NCBI GenBank assembly: GCA_949101405.1
Contig: CARYFM010000004.1
Coordinates: 11,259-75,258, forward strand
DNA length: 64,000 nucleotides
Source: an uncultured Candidatus Saccharibacteria bacterium
GTDB lineage: Bacteria > Patescibacteriota > Saccharimonadia > Saccharimonadales > Saccharimonadaceae
Direction: 5' to 3'
Under the pieces are notes generated by a model that was not told where the DNA came from, did not search any database, and saw only the letters and a list, made by a program, of their open reading frames with translations. The stretch's first letter is position 1. Each line of letters starts with the position of its first letter. Shown piece by piece: positions 26,750-34,406 of the stretch. The translations under genes were made by a program, and so were the position numbers.

Positions 26750-26935
26750 ATGAACCTCCTTGAAAATATGATATGGCTTAAAACCAAAGATTCTGCTGTT
26801 TAGCAGTATTAGCAGTACGAAACCTTCCTACTTACTAACACCACCAAACAACTTAAGATTCAAATGAGAACTTATTTATATGCTAAATTGTCCAAGGTAC
26901 CAGAATTTTTTCTCAACTCTATAAGTTAAACACAG
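26750..26935 (-). promoter_or_regulatory. Structured leader of Cys-rich gene A
   Basis: On the minus strand this leader has, in order, TTTGAATCTTAA, TTTGGTGG, GTAGGAAGG, the hairpin CTGCT-AAAC-AGCAG and the SD AAGGAGG. The same blocks in the same order occur in the leader of gene B. A TATAAT lies at its 5' side, but no good -35 partner is visible. It may be a cis-regulatory RNA. Confidence 0.5.
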
Positions 26936-26957
26936 ATTATATAATAAGTCAAGCATA

Positions 26958-26982
26958 GAAAACCCCTGGCAACCGCCAGGGG
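26958..26982 (-). terminator. Intrinsic terminator of Cys-rich gene B
   Basis: Perfect 8-bp stem CCCCTGGC / GCCAGGGG with loop GGTT (minus strand), followed by TTTTC. It begins 7 nt after the gene B stop. Confidence 0.8.
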
Positions 26983-26988
26983 AAATCA

Positions 26989-28194
26989 TTAATCGTTTGA
27001 TTTTTTCTCAACTGCCATGAGAATCATAGTAATCCCCAAGAAATGGGTTAACTCATCAAGCATAATGCCAGTCCCGAAAGGATTAACCATCTGCAACCAC
27101 ACTCGGGAAAAATCCGGATTATCACACAGGTAGTTAAAATCTTCATTTCGCAAGACGATACCACAAAAGGGTCTCATAGGATAATTGTCATGATACGACC
27201 AGAGCTTTATCGGATTTTCCGGCTCATCATCCAAGATGGCATTCCAGATATCCTTACCGTAACGGTCCTTGGATTTACAGATTACTCCATATAGCATTCC
27301 TGAGTCTTTGGATATCATTATTATTCCGGTCCCATTTTTAGCAAGCGACATAGAGTGGTGCACATCCAAGTTAAAAGGCGGGCGATAGTCAATATGTCTA
27401 TCGCGGATAGCAGCCTTCATGTTGGCGATATAAATCTGCACAAATCCTAACCTTTTCTTGTAATCTGCAATCACATTATCCAGGTATCTTTTGCAGTCGT
27501 TGAGAATTTCGTCATCTGCAGAGTTAAACACGCAGTGCTCACCTGTAAACGGTTCTGAGCCAAAGCACTTGTCGTAGTGTAAGCACTTTGAAATAGCATC
27601 GTGGGTAGCTTCACCTGGTGAAGCTACCGAAACCGTTTCGGTAGCGGAAGTTGACATTACTAACGGTGCTGCCGCAATTGCGTGGCTACAACATTTGTTA
27701 TCGCACTGGTGATAATTAGGAGTCTTACTGCACCATTCAGCTACATCGCGACCAAACTTACAGGTAAAAACCTTCACTTCACGCTTACTCATTGTTGCAC
27801 AATAGGCCTCGCAATCGCCCTTTCTCATTAGCTCATCTTCCAAGCTTGGAGGGAGATTGGCGTATCCCATACCCCGCCAGTTACAGTAAATCACGCCGTC
27901 ACTCGCAGCGCGCTCATGCCGGACATTCTCCAGACTCTTGTACTTAATCTGGCTCAATGCCTGACAGGCATCCTTGCACGCTTTCCGCAACTTCCTCTCC
28001 TCGCTACGCACATAGCACAAAATCTCGTGAAGGTTGTTCTTGCCTAAAAAGGCTAACTCATCCACAGTCGGGACCTTCATCTGTGAAACATCTCCGGAAA
28101 CAACATCAGGATAAAAATATCCACATGTCATCTGGTCGAGATTCAGAGTACAAGGGTTTACAGTTGCATTGTCATGATTTGCTTTTTTTGCCAT
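26989..28194 (-). CDS. Cys-rich protein B of unknown function
   Basis: 401 aa, soluble. Cys clusters include KACKDACQ, KGDCEAYC and YHQCDNKCCSHA, giving a likely metal-binding or disulphide-rich central part. The C-terminal 150 residues (FNLDVHHSMSLAKNGTGIIM onward) form a mixed alpha/beta domain without Cys clusters. Start at 28194 because AAAAAGGAGG lies 8 nt upstream; the longer frame to 28239 would place this SD inside the coding region. Paralogous to protein A. Monocistronic with promoter, long leader and terminator. Family unknown. Confidence 0.75.
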   Translation of the reverse strand: MAKKANHDNATVNPCTLNLDQMTCGYFYPDVVSGDVSQMKVPTVDELAFLGKNNLHEILCYVRSEERKLRKACKDACQALSQIKYKSLENVRHERAASDGVIYCNWRGMGYANLPPSLEDELMRKGDCEAYCATMSKREVKVFTCKFGRDVAEWCSKTPNYHQCDNKCCSHAIAAAPLVMSTSATETVSVASPGEATHDAISKCLHYDKCFGSEPFTGEHCVFNSADDEILNDCKRYLDNVIADYKKRLGFVQIYIANMKAAIRDRHIDYRPPFNLDVHHSMSLAKNGTGIIMISKDSGMLYGVICKSKDRYGKDIWNAILDDEPENPIKLWSYHDNYPMRPFCGIVLRNEDFNYLCDNPDFSRVWLQMVNPFGTGIMLDELTHFLGITMILMAVEKKSND

Positions 28195-28384
28195 AGTTTT
28201 GGCCTCCTTTTTATTTTTTGACATACCAGGTCTTTTCACGATCTAGCCTTGCCTAAAGGTATGCTGCTTAGCAGCAAAAATACTAGGCAAGTTCCTAATA
28301 TTTTTGCCACCAAGAAGCAAATAACCAAAACGCAGTTAAATTCAAACGATTTTAAGGTTATCTATAGGGAATTGCTCACCCTAT
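28195..28384 (-). promoter_or_regulatory. Structured ~190-nt leader of Cys-rich gene B
   Basis: Minus-strand leader with blocks TTTGAATTTAA, CTTGGTGG, TTAGGAA, then a nested hairpin: CTTGCCTA pairs with TAGGCAAG around GCTGC-TAA-GCAGC, ending in AAAAAGGAGG before the ATG. The block order matches the leader of gene A. Most promoters in this window give leaderless mRNAs, so a leader this long is exceptional. Confidence 0.55.
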
Positions 28385-28390
28385 CTCTAC

Positions 28391-28419
28391 ATTATAGCAT
28401 AGATTATTATAAAAATCAA
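28391..28419 (-). promoter_or_regulatory. Promoter of Cys-rich gene B
   Basis: Minus strand: TTGATT (28414-28419), 17-bp spacer, TATAAT (28391-28396). The remaining gap to 28587 holds the plus-strand promoter of the MATE gene (TTGGTA 28479-28484, 18 bp, TAAAAT 28503-28508); nothing else is visible there. Confidence 0.65.
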
Positions 28420-28587
28420 TATTTCTATAATAAAACGATAAGTTTTTCACATACTATTGTAATTTTTACAACAATGGCTTGGTAAAAACTCAGAAATTCT
28501 GCTAAAATACATAAAGTTAATCCAGCTTATTATCTTAAATAAGGCATGAAATTATCAAATATAAAACTTAATTAGGAAGGAATTTGT

Positions 28588-30564
28588 ATGGATAATGTTG
28601 ACAATAAATTTCTAGGGCAAGAAAGAATCCCTAAGCTATTGCTTAAATTTGCGGTGCCGTGCATTCTATCACTCTTAATTAGTGCATTATATAATATAGT
28701 TGACCAAATTTTCATTGGCAATAGTCCCGAACTTGGCTACTTTGGTAACGCTGCGACCTCTGTAGTTTTCCCACTTACTGTTATTGCTTCGGCTTTTGCA
28801 TTTGCGCTAGGTGATGGTGCCGCAGCTTTTCTTTCGATTTGCCAAGGTCGGCAAGATACCGAGAAAGCTCATAAGGCAGTAGGCAATAGCCTCTTGGTAT
28901 GTTTGGGGCTGGGATTGGTTTTTGTATTATTCGGATTCATATTTATGACGCCACTATTACAACTTTTTGGTGCTTCTGATACTACGCTAAAATTAGCACA
29001 GGATTACTTCGTAATTGTGTTGACATTTATACCAGCCTTTATGGTGGGAAATGTGCTAAATTCGATTATTCGTGCCGATGGTTCTCCAGCTTTTGCTATG
29101 ATACAGACCTTAGCTGGAGCCATTACTAATATTATCCTTGACCCAATTTTTATTTTTGGATTCCGTTGGGGAATTCAGGGTGCTGCCTGGGCTACCATTA
29201 TTGGACAAGTTTTAACATTGGCAATTGGAATCCTCTATTTGCGCCGTACTAAATCTTTCCATATCGCATTACAGAGTTTCAAACTTAATTTTCAAGTTTT
29301 GAGTAATATCGTAAAACTTGGCATTTCTACTTTTATTACTCAAATGGCTGTAGTTGTAATCATGATGGTCTCCAATATCGCACTTTCCAAATATGGTGCT
29401 ATGTCTAAATACGGCGTTGATATCCCAATTGCTGCCATGGGTATTTGCACTAAGGTCTTATCTATTATCCTTAACATTACAATTGGTATTATCGTCGGAG
29501 CTCAACCGATTTTGGGCTACAATATTGGTGCTGGCAAAAACGATCGTGTGCGCGAAACTTTTCGTCTGACAATTATTGCTACAACTATTGTAGGCGTAGT
29601 ATTAACGACATTGATTGAACTTTTTCCAGACCCAATTATTAATCTTTTTGGCGTCGACTCGGAACTTTATCTTGAATTCGCTCGTCTAACTTTTCGCATT
29701 TTCTTGATGGCAATTACATTAACCTGTCTCACGAAAGTAATTTCAATCTTTTTTCAAGCCGTGGGCGAACCACTCAAATCTACAGTTGCTTCTTTGATGC
29801 GCGACTTGGTTTGTTTCGTGCCATTGGTGCTAATTTTACCAAATTTTATGGGCGTGGAAGGTGTGCTTTGGGCTGCACCGATTGCGGATGTAATTAGCAT
29901 TGTCGCTTCTGCGGCTTTAGCAATCAGTTTCTTCCACAAACTGGGCGACGATAGGACTAATCCAGTTAAACATGCGGCCATTCAAAGTTCCAAGCCTGGC
30001 GTAATTATAACAATTTCCCGCGAACATGGTTCGCAAGGCAAGAAAATTGGTGAGCTTGTAGCAAAACAACTTGGGATCCCTTATTATTACAAGGAACTAA
30101 CTGCTCTAGCTGCACAAGAAAGTGGTTTGGATCAGGAGTATATTAAAAAGGTTAACAGCAATGACGGTGAGCAGATCATGCATGAACTTTATCTCACAAC
30201 TTCTCCAGCTAAATATGCAATTGAGGCGCAAGATGCTGCACTGCGTGATATTTCAAAACATGGATCTTGTGTAATAGTAGGGCGTGCCGCTGATTATGTT
30301 TTGCGTGATTCCACTAAGCTCCTGCGTGTATTTATCTATGCCCCTAAAGATTTTAGGGTACGAAATATTATGGAAATGTATGGCGATAGCGAAAAAGAAG
30401 CCAGCAAAAATGTTGAGCGTTCTGATAAAAACCGTGCCGACTATTATAGCTTGGTTTCTGGTCAAGAATGGGGTGATCCGCAAAACTATGACTTGTGTGT
30501 CGACGCCTCACTCGGTCAAGAAAAAGTTGCCAAAATTATTGCTGATTTAGCAACAAATAAATAA
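28588..30564 (+). CDS. MATE-family transporter fused to a cytidylate-kinase-like domain
   Basis: 658 aa. Residues 1-460 have 12 hydrophobic helices and MATE motifs (LLKFAVPCILSLLISALYNIVDQIFIG; PILGYNIGAG). From about residue 472 a soluble P-loop domain begins (ITISREHGSQGKKIGELVAKQLGIPYYYKE) with VIVGRAADYVL and VFIYAPKDFRVRNIM, matching the cytidylate kinase-like AAK_33 family. The P-loop glycines and Lys are kept. The fusion would place a kinase on the cytoplasmic side of an efflux or flippase carrier. GGAAGG 8 nt upstream marks the start. Substrates are unknown. Confidence 0.85.
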   Translation: MDNVDNKFLGQERIPKLLLKFAVPCILSLLISALYNIVDQIFIGNSPELGYFGNAATSVVFPLTVIASAFAFALGDGAAAFLSICQGRQDTEKAHKAVGNSLLVCLGLGLVFVLFGFIFMTPLLQLFGASDTTLKLAQDYFVIVLTFIPAFMVGNVLNSIIRADGSPAFAMIQTLAGAITNIILDPIFIFGFRWGIQGAAWATIIGQVLTLAIGILYLRRTKSFHIALQSFKLNFQVLSNIVKLGISTFITQMAVVVIMMVSNIALSKYGAMSKYGVDIPIAAMGICTKVLSIILNITIGIIVGAQPILGYNIGAGKNDRVRETFRLTIIATTIVGVVLTTLIELFPDPIINLFGVDSELYLEFARLTFRIFLMAITLTCLTKVISIFFQAVGEPLKSTVASLMRDLVCFVPLVLILPNFMGVEGVLWAAPIADVISIVASAALAISFFHKLGDDRTNPVKHAAIQSSKPGVIITISREHGSQGKKIGELVAKQLGIPYYYKELTALAAQESGLDQEYIKKVNSNDGEQIMHELYLTTSPAKYAIEAQDAALRDISKHGSCVIVGRAADYVLRDSTKLLRVFIYAPKDFRVRNIMEMYGDSEKEASKNVERSDKNRADYYSLVSGQEWGDPQNYDLCVDASLGQEKVAKIIADLATNK

Positions 30565-30578
30565 TCAGTATAGCAACA

Positions 30579-31412
30579 CTACTTGCTTCTACTTGCCGCC
30601 ATTAACACGTGTTCGAATAGTGCTGTAACTGTAAGCGGACCTACCCCACCTACCTTTGGTGTGATTGCAGTGAGGTCGGTACGTGCGCGTACAGTTTCGT
30701 CAACATCTCCTACTAAAACCCCATCCTCACTTGCTGTGCCTGCATCCACCACCACGGCGCCAGACTTCACCATCTCGGCCTTAATTAGATGTGGTACACC
30801 TGTCGCACTCACAATTATGTCAAAATCCCTTAGTTCACTTAAATCGCTGTGGCTGCGGAAAACATTCACATTATAGTCGGAATTTTGCCACATACGCTCT
30901 AATGGTGCGCCCACTAAGCGACCGCGACCTACGAGAGCAATTTTTGCACCCTGTAATTTTATATCATATCCCGCCAAAAGCCAGTTGATAGCAGTAGCCG
31001 TAGCAGACTCAAATATATCACCAGATGAATACACTTTAGAATCATTATTCGTATCATGAGATATTGCAGCTAGCCCGTCCACATCCTTTTTTGGGGTAAT
31101 TTTGCTCACGATTCCATCGGTTTGGCTTGTATCCTTGAGCGGCAACTGTACGATAATTCCATGCACTGAATTATCCGCATTAGCCTCCGCAATTGCCTCC
31201 GCAACATCCTCACGAAACCAGTCTTCCACTACTACGCCAATATCTTCACCATATTGCTGCTTCAAGTTTACGTATTTGACAATAACTGGGTTATTACTAT
31301 CGCGGATGATTACTAGTTTTGGCTGGATTTTTTGAGAGCTCAATACGCGCACTTGATGCGCTTGATTTTCTTTCATATAGCCAGCAATCTCGGCGCCATT
31401 CAAACTCTTCAT
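30579..31412 (-). CDS. folD: Methylenetetrahydrofolate dehydrogenase / methenyltetrahydrofolate cyclohydrolase
   Basis: 277 aa. Bifunctional folate C1 enzyme. Catalytic Lys region YVNLKQQYGEDIGV, QLPLKDTSQ, TPKKDVDGL, nucleotide-binding VGRGRLVGAPLERM, and GVGPLTVTALFEHVL at the end. It is somewhat divergent: the usual PCTP segment before the Rossmann motif is missing. It starts 1 nt after murB stops, so it is the second gene of a murB-folD operon. Confidence 0.9.
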   Translation of the reverse strand: MKSLNGAEIAGYMKENQAHQVRVLSSQKIQPKLVIIRDSNNPVIVKYVNLKQQYGEDIGVVVEDWFREDVAEAIAEANADNSVHGIIVQLPLKDTSQTDGIVSKITPKKDVDGLAAISHDTNNDSKVYSSGDIFESATATAINWLLAGYDIKLQGAKIALVGRGRLVGAPLERMWQNSDYNVNVFRSHSDLSELRDFDIIVSATGVPHLIKAEMVKSGAVVVDAGTASEDGVLVGDVDETVRARTDLTAITPKVGGVGPLTVTALFEHVLMAASRSK

Positions 31413-31413
31413 T

Positions 31414-32490
31414 TTAATCTACCTCTGTTAAAATTGGCATTTCTACTGGCTCTTGGCCTAAAATGTAACCGAAATTTTCTTGTACCGCATCAATAATAGT
31501 CTGTCTAGCCTGGTCTAAGTCATGATAACTCTTAGCAGTTTTGTTTATTAAAACTAGGGCGGCTTTATCACTGACTTTAAAACCAAACATTTCCTTGCCC
31601 TTTAGACCACATTGCTCAATTAACCAACCAGAATTAATTTTACCTTCACCGTTTGCGCTGCGCCATACTGGAATGCCTTTTGCTTCAGCTGCGTCGGACT
31701 CATCCTTATTCAAAAAAACATTCTTAAAAAAGCTCCCAGCACTAGCCACTAATTTTGGATCAGGTAGTTTATCTGCACGAATTTCACATATCATACGGCG
31801 AATATTGTTTGGAGAAAAATTCGTTTCATGATATTTTTCAATATAACGTTCCAGGGAATTATAAAATGGACGCTGTAGCTCGCCCTTATGTAGCTTAACA
31901 GTAACTGATAGAATCACAAAACGCCCTGCGTCTTCACCGTGATTGAATCTCGAGCTGCGGTAACTCATTTGCATGTCTGACTTTTTAATAGTAACAAACT
32001 CAGTAGTTTTAGTATCATAGGCCTCAACTGAAAGTATCACTTGTGAAATCTCCTGTCCATAAGCCCCAATATTTTGCACTGGCGCTGCACCAAGAGTACC
32101 TGGGATCATGCTAAGCGCTTCAATACCAGAGTAGTCTAAGTCGCAAGCTACTTTAACGAAATTATCCCAAACTTCACCCCCCATACCCTTCAAAATCAAT
32201 TTTTCATCTAGGCTATCAGTATTTATGTTCTCCGCTGCGACAAATTTACCATCCTGCTCAATAAAGATCCCCGTAATTTTGTTTAGCAAGATCACGCCCG
32301 GGAAGCCTTCGTCGCGACCGATGGTATTGGCGCCACCGCCCATTACCCAGACTGGCATGTTATGATCTTTTGCAAAAATATATGCTGCACGCACATCCTC
32401 AGGTGTTTTTACACTAACTACATAACGTGCATTGCCACCTAGACGCATGGTGGTTAAACTAGCAATAGGCACATTTTCACGGATTTCCAT
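31414..32490 (-). CDS. murB: UDP-N-acetylenolpyruvoylglucosamine reductase
   Basis: 358 aa. FAD enzyme giving UDP-N-acetylmuramate. TTMRLGGNARYVV, WVMGGGANTIGRDEGFPGVIL, IPGTLGAAPVQNIGAYGQEIS, YRSSRF, GSFFKN, SGWLIEQCGLKG. Start at 32490: TATAAT (32497-32502, minus) is 6 nt before ATGGAAATC. The frame reaches an ATG at 32535, but this would include the promoter. Leaderless head of the murB-folD operon. Confidence 0.94.
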   Translation of the reverse strand: MEIRENVPIASLTTMRLGGNARYVVSVKTPEDVRAAYIFAKDHNMPVWVMGGGANTIGRDEGFPGVILLNKITGIFIEQDGKFVAAENINTDSLDEKLILKGMGGEVWDNFVKVACDLDYSGIEALSMIPGTLGAAPVQNIGAYGQEISQVILSVEAYDTKTTEFVTIKKSDMQMSYRSSRFNHGEDAGRFVILSVTVKLHKGELQRPFYNSLERYIEKYHETNFSPNNIRRMICEIRADKLPDPKLVASAGSFFKNVFLNKDESDAAEAKGIPVWRSANGEGKINSGWLIEQCGLKGKEMFGFKVSDKAALVLINKTAKSYHDLDQARQTIIDAVQENFGYILGQEPVEMPILTEVD

Positions 32491-32539
32491 GATTTCATTA
32501 TAGCATTTTTTCGTAATTAGTGGTATAATCAACATAGAT

Positions 32540-32616
32540 GGGTCGGTAGCTCAGCTGGTTAGAGCATCTGCCTCTTAAGCAGAGTGTCGTGGGTTCGAGC
32601 CCCACCCGACTCACCA
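32540..32616 (+). tRNA. tRNA-Lys(CTT)
   Basis: 77 nt. Acceptor GGGTCGG pairs with CCGACTC (one G-T), anticodon loop CTCTTAA between CTGC/GCAG arms gives anticodon CTT, T-arm GGGTTCGAGCCCC, encoded CCA. TATAAT at 32524-32529 is its promoter. Confidence 0.96.
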
Positions 32617-32645
32617 ATACGGAATTTTATAAATACTAAACTACG

Positions 32646-32684
32646 CAAGGATGTTTGATTTATAAAGAGATCCTTGTGTTTTTT
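32646..32684 (+). terminator. Terminator after tRNA-Lys
   Basis: Arms CAAGGAT (32646-32652) and ATCCTTG (32670-32676) followed by TGTTTTTT. Confidence 0.7.
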
Positions 32685-32755
32685 GTTATTAAATTAATGC
32701 TTATATCCAATGTTTTGTAGTACAATAAAAATAACGATAAGTGGGAGGCGGAATA

Positions 32756-32920
32756 ATGAAAAATATTACCCTTAGTAAAGAACAATATGATTTTTTGAGA
32801 GGACTTGTTAGGATCGCGGCGGTTGAAAATGACGATACTGTACGTGTTTTTCCAGATAACGAGAAAGCTATTAAAGAGGCAGAGGTTATTCATACTCTCT
32901 ATAATGAGGTGTTTGCTTGA
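32756..32920 (+). CDS. 54-residue acidic protein, partner of DUF3800 protein
   Basis: ATG at 32756 with GGGAGG 7 nt upstream. Acidic helical product (MKNITLSKEQYDFLRGLVRI at the start, ending YNEVFA). Its TGA stop overlaps the TTG start of the next gene (TTGA), a tight translational coupling that suggests the two products work together. Family not recognised. Confidence 0.65.
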   Translation: MKNITLSKEQYDFLRGLVRIAAVENDDTVRVFPDNEKAIKEAEVIHTLYNEVFA

Positions 32921-33726
32921 TTAAACTTGATGATGTACGTAATGACAAGACAGCAATGTTTTTCATTGACGAATCAAAAGATATTCCGTCCAAAGATTAT
33001 AGAGGTAGCGCTATAAAATGTACTCTCCTTGGTCTTCTATGCATACAAGGTGATCAATTCTTGCAGCTAGAAGAAAACTTTTTAAAATCACGTATAGAAA
33101 ATCGATTATGGGGAGAAGTTCATTTTGAAAACGCAAGCGGGTCATATGTACAAAAGTATTCTAACATGCTGAAGAATTATATTTCAAATCCTTATGTGAC
33201 ATTTCATTCTAGGATGTTTGCAAATGTTGAAAAAGAAAATCGGAAAAGTACACATGGCGGTTTAACTGAGTATGATGATATTTTTAAAGAAGAGGCTTAT
33301 AGACTCATTAGATCGGTGATAATGAAATGTTTAGCTCATGGTATGGAGTCATTTTATATTCTGGCAGATGGATACACGAAGGGAAGGAATGATTACAAAG
33401 AAATAATGACAAGACTTAATAATGATGATAGAATACCAGAAGTCAAAAGCAAGAATAATTTATGTTGCACCGTAGGCGACTCACGCTGTTGCGGGGCATT
33501 GCAAATTAGCGATTTACTAGTTTCTACTTTAGGACAATATAAGCTCAAGGCTAGTGGACTAAAGAAAGGTTGTGAAAAACTGCTAGACACTATCGTAGAA
33601 GCTAATGGTAACTTAGACCCAATGGAGCACAAGAGATTCTTCCCGACTTTGTATAGCTCGAAATTTCACTATTTTTCAGCACTTACTTATAGAAATATTG
33701 GTAACACTGTCGCAGACAATAAATAA
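32917..33726 (+). CDS. DUF3800 domain protein
   Basis: 269 aa. FFIDESKD near the N-terminus is the F/Y-x-D-E-S motif of DUF3800, and CGALQISDLLVS in the C-terminal third is its second conserved acidic motif; the fold is thought to be RNase H-like. Start is a TTG overlapping the preceding stop. DUF3800 genes often lie in accessory and defence loci; here the pair sits between tRNA-Lys and tRNA-Arg, a typical integration setting. Function unknown. Confidence 0.8.
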   Translation: MIKLDDVRNDKTAMFFIDESKDIPSKDYRGSAIKCTLLGLLCIQGDQFLQLEENFLKSRIENRLWGEVHFENASGSYVQKYSNMLKNYISNPYVTFHSRMFANVEKENRKSTHGGLTEYDDIFKEEAYRLIRSVIMKCLAHGMESFYILADGYTKGRNDYKEIMTRLNNDDRIPEVKSKNNLCCTVGDSRCCGALQISDLLVSTLGQYKLKASGLKKGCEKLLDTIVEANGNLDPMEHKRFFPTLYSSKFHYFSALTYRNIGNTVADNK

Positions 33727-33804
33727 TTGAGCCATACGGTCAAGATAGGAAGAAAACGTAATATAAGATTAAATTACCATTCCATGCTATAATATACGCA
33801 ACAT

Positions 33805-33880
33805 GTGCCCGTAGCTCAGTGGATAGAGCACCAGCTTCCGGAGCTGGGTGTCGTAGGTTCGACTCCTATCGGGCATACCA
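33805..33880 (+). tRNA. tRNA-Arg(CCG)
   Basis: 76 nt. Acceptor GTGCCCG / CGGGCAT, anticodon stem CCAGC/GCTGG with loop TTCCGGA giving CCG, T-arm AGGTTCGACTCCT, encoded CCA. TATAAT lies at 33787-33792. Confidence 0.95.
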
Positions 33881-33899
33881 TTGATATTCGTATAAATTA

Positions 33900-34253
33900 T
33901 TATTTGAAGATCGGCACCCCGCCGCGGCACTCAAAAGGACAGCGGAGGGGGAAACCGTGCCAGCGCTCGTTCGGGCCATTCGACGGGTTCACTGTAGAGG
34001 CATTGAATTCGAGGTTGTAAGCGCTAGGGATAGCCGCGCCATCGTTGCGCGTAGAGGACGCTCGCGACGACCAATCATAGCCGTTGATGCCAGCGTTCCT
34101 GAAAGTAGCACCACTAACACCGGGCAAGTTTACGTTCCCGCTGCGCACGAAAACTACTACCATCACTGCGAAAACCTCGTCAGAAAACGTCCAAAGTGGC
34201 GTTAGGTAGAGAAGTTCACTTTTACCGTCGTAACCGTAGTTGCGATTTTTCAA
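33900..34253 (-). pseudogene. Orphan fragment resembling a DGR variable-repeat (C-type-lectin-like) domain
   Basis: A 117-codon minus-strand frame without a credible start (TTG) or SD. Its second half reads VRSGNVNLPG, NAGINGYDWSS, AYNLEFNASTVNPSNG and GFPLRC. This is the pattern of FISUMP/DGR target proteins common in Saccharibacteria (NGxYWSS, AYxLxFNxxxVxPS, NGFSVRC), with substitutions at the positions that vary in such repeats. No reverse transcriptase or template repeat is in the window. GC content is well above the neighbours. It is probably a remnant or displaced 3' end of a target gene beside tRNA-Arg. Confidence 0.5.
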
Positions 34254-34394
34254 ACCTCAACATTTTCTTGAAATTTTAGAGGGGAACTTCACGATCTTTT
34301 TCTGGGGAACCGCCAGCGAGCGGAGGAGTGAGCTCAGGCTGCCTTGAGTACCCATGAAACAACTTTCACATATCTATTATATTAGATATCATGC
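34254..34394. other. Intergenic stretch with GC-rich short palindromes
   Basis: No gene seen. 34310-34360 is GC-rich (CCGCCAGCGAGCGG and CTCAGGCTGCCTTGAG) and shares TGCCTTGAGTA with gpmI insertion 1, so it may be a further copy or relic of that palindromic element. The ABC-F promoter follows. Confidence 0.35.
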
Positions 34395-34406
34395 TATAAT
34401 ATCATA

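Noticed and set aside
33881..34400. Possible tmRNA, RNase P RNA or other structured RNA after tRNA-Arg
   Set aside because: No tag peptide, tRNA-like ends or recognisable core helices; the protein-level variable-repeat pattern explains the GC-rich part better.
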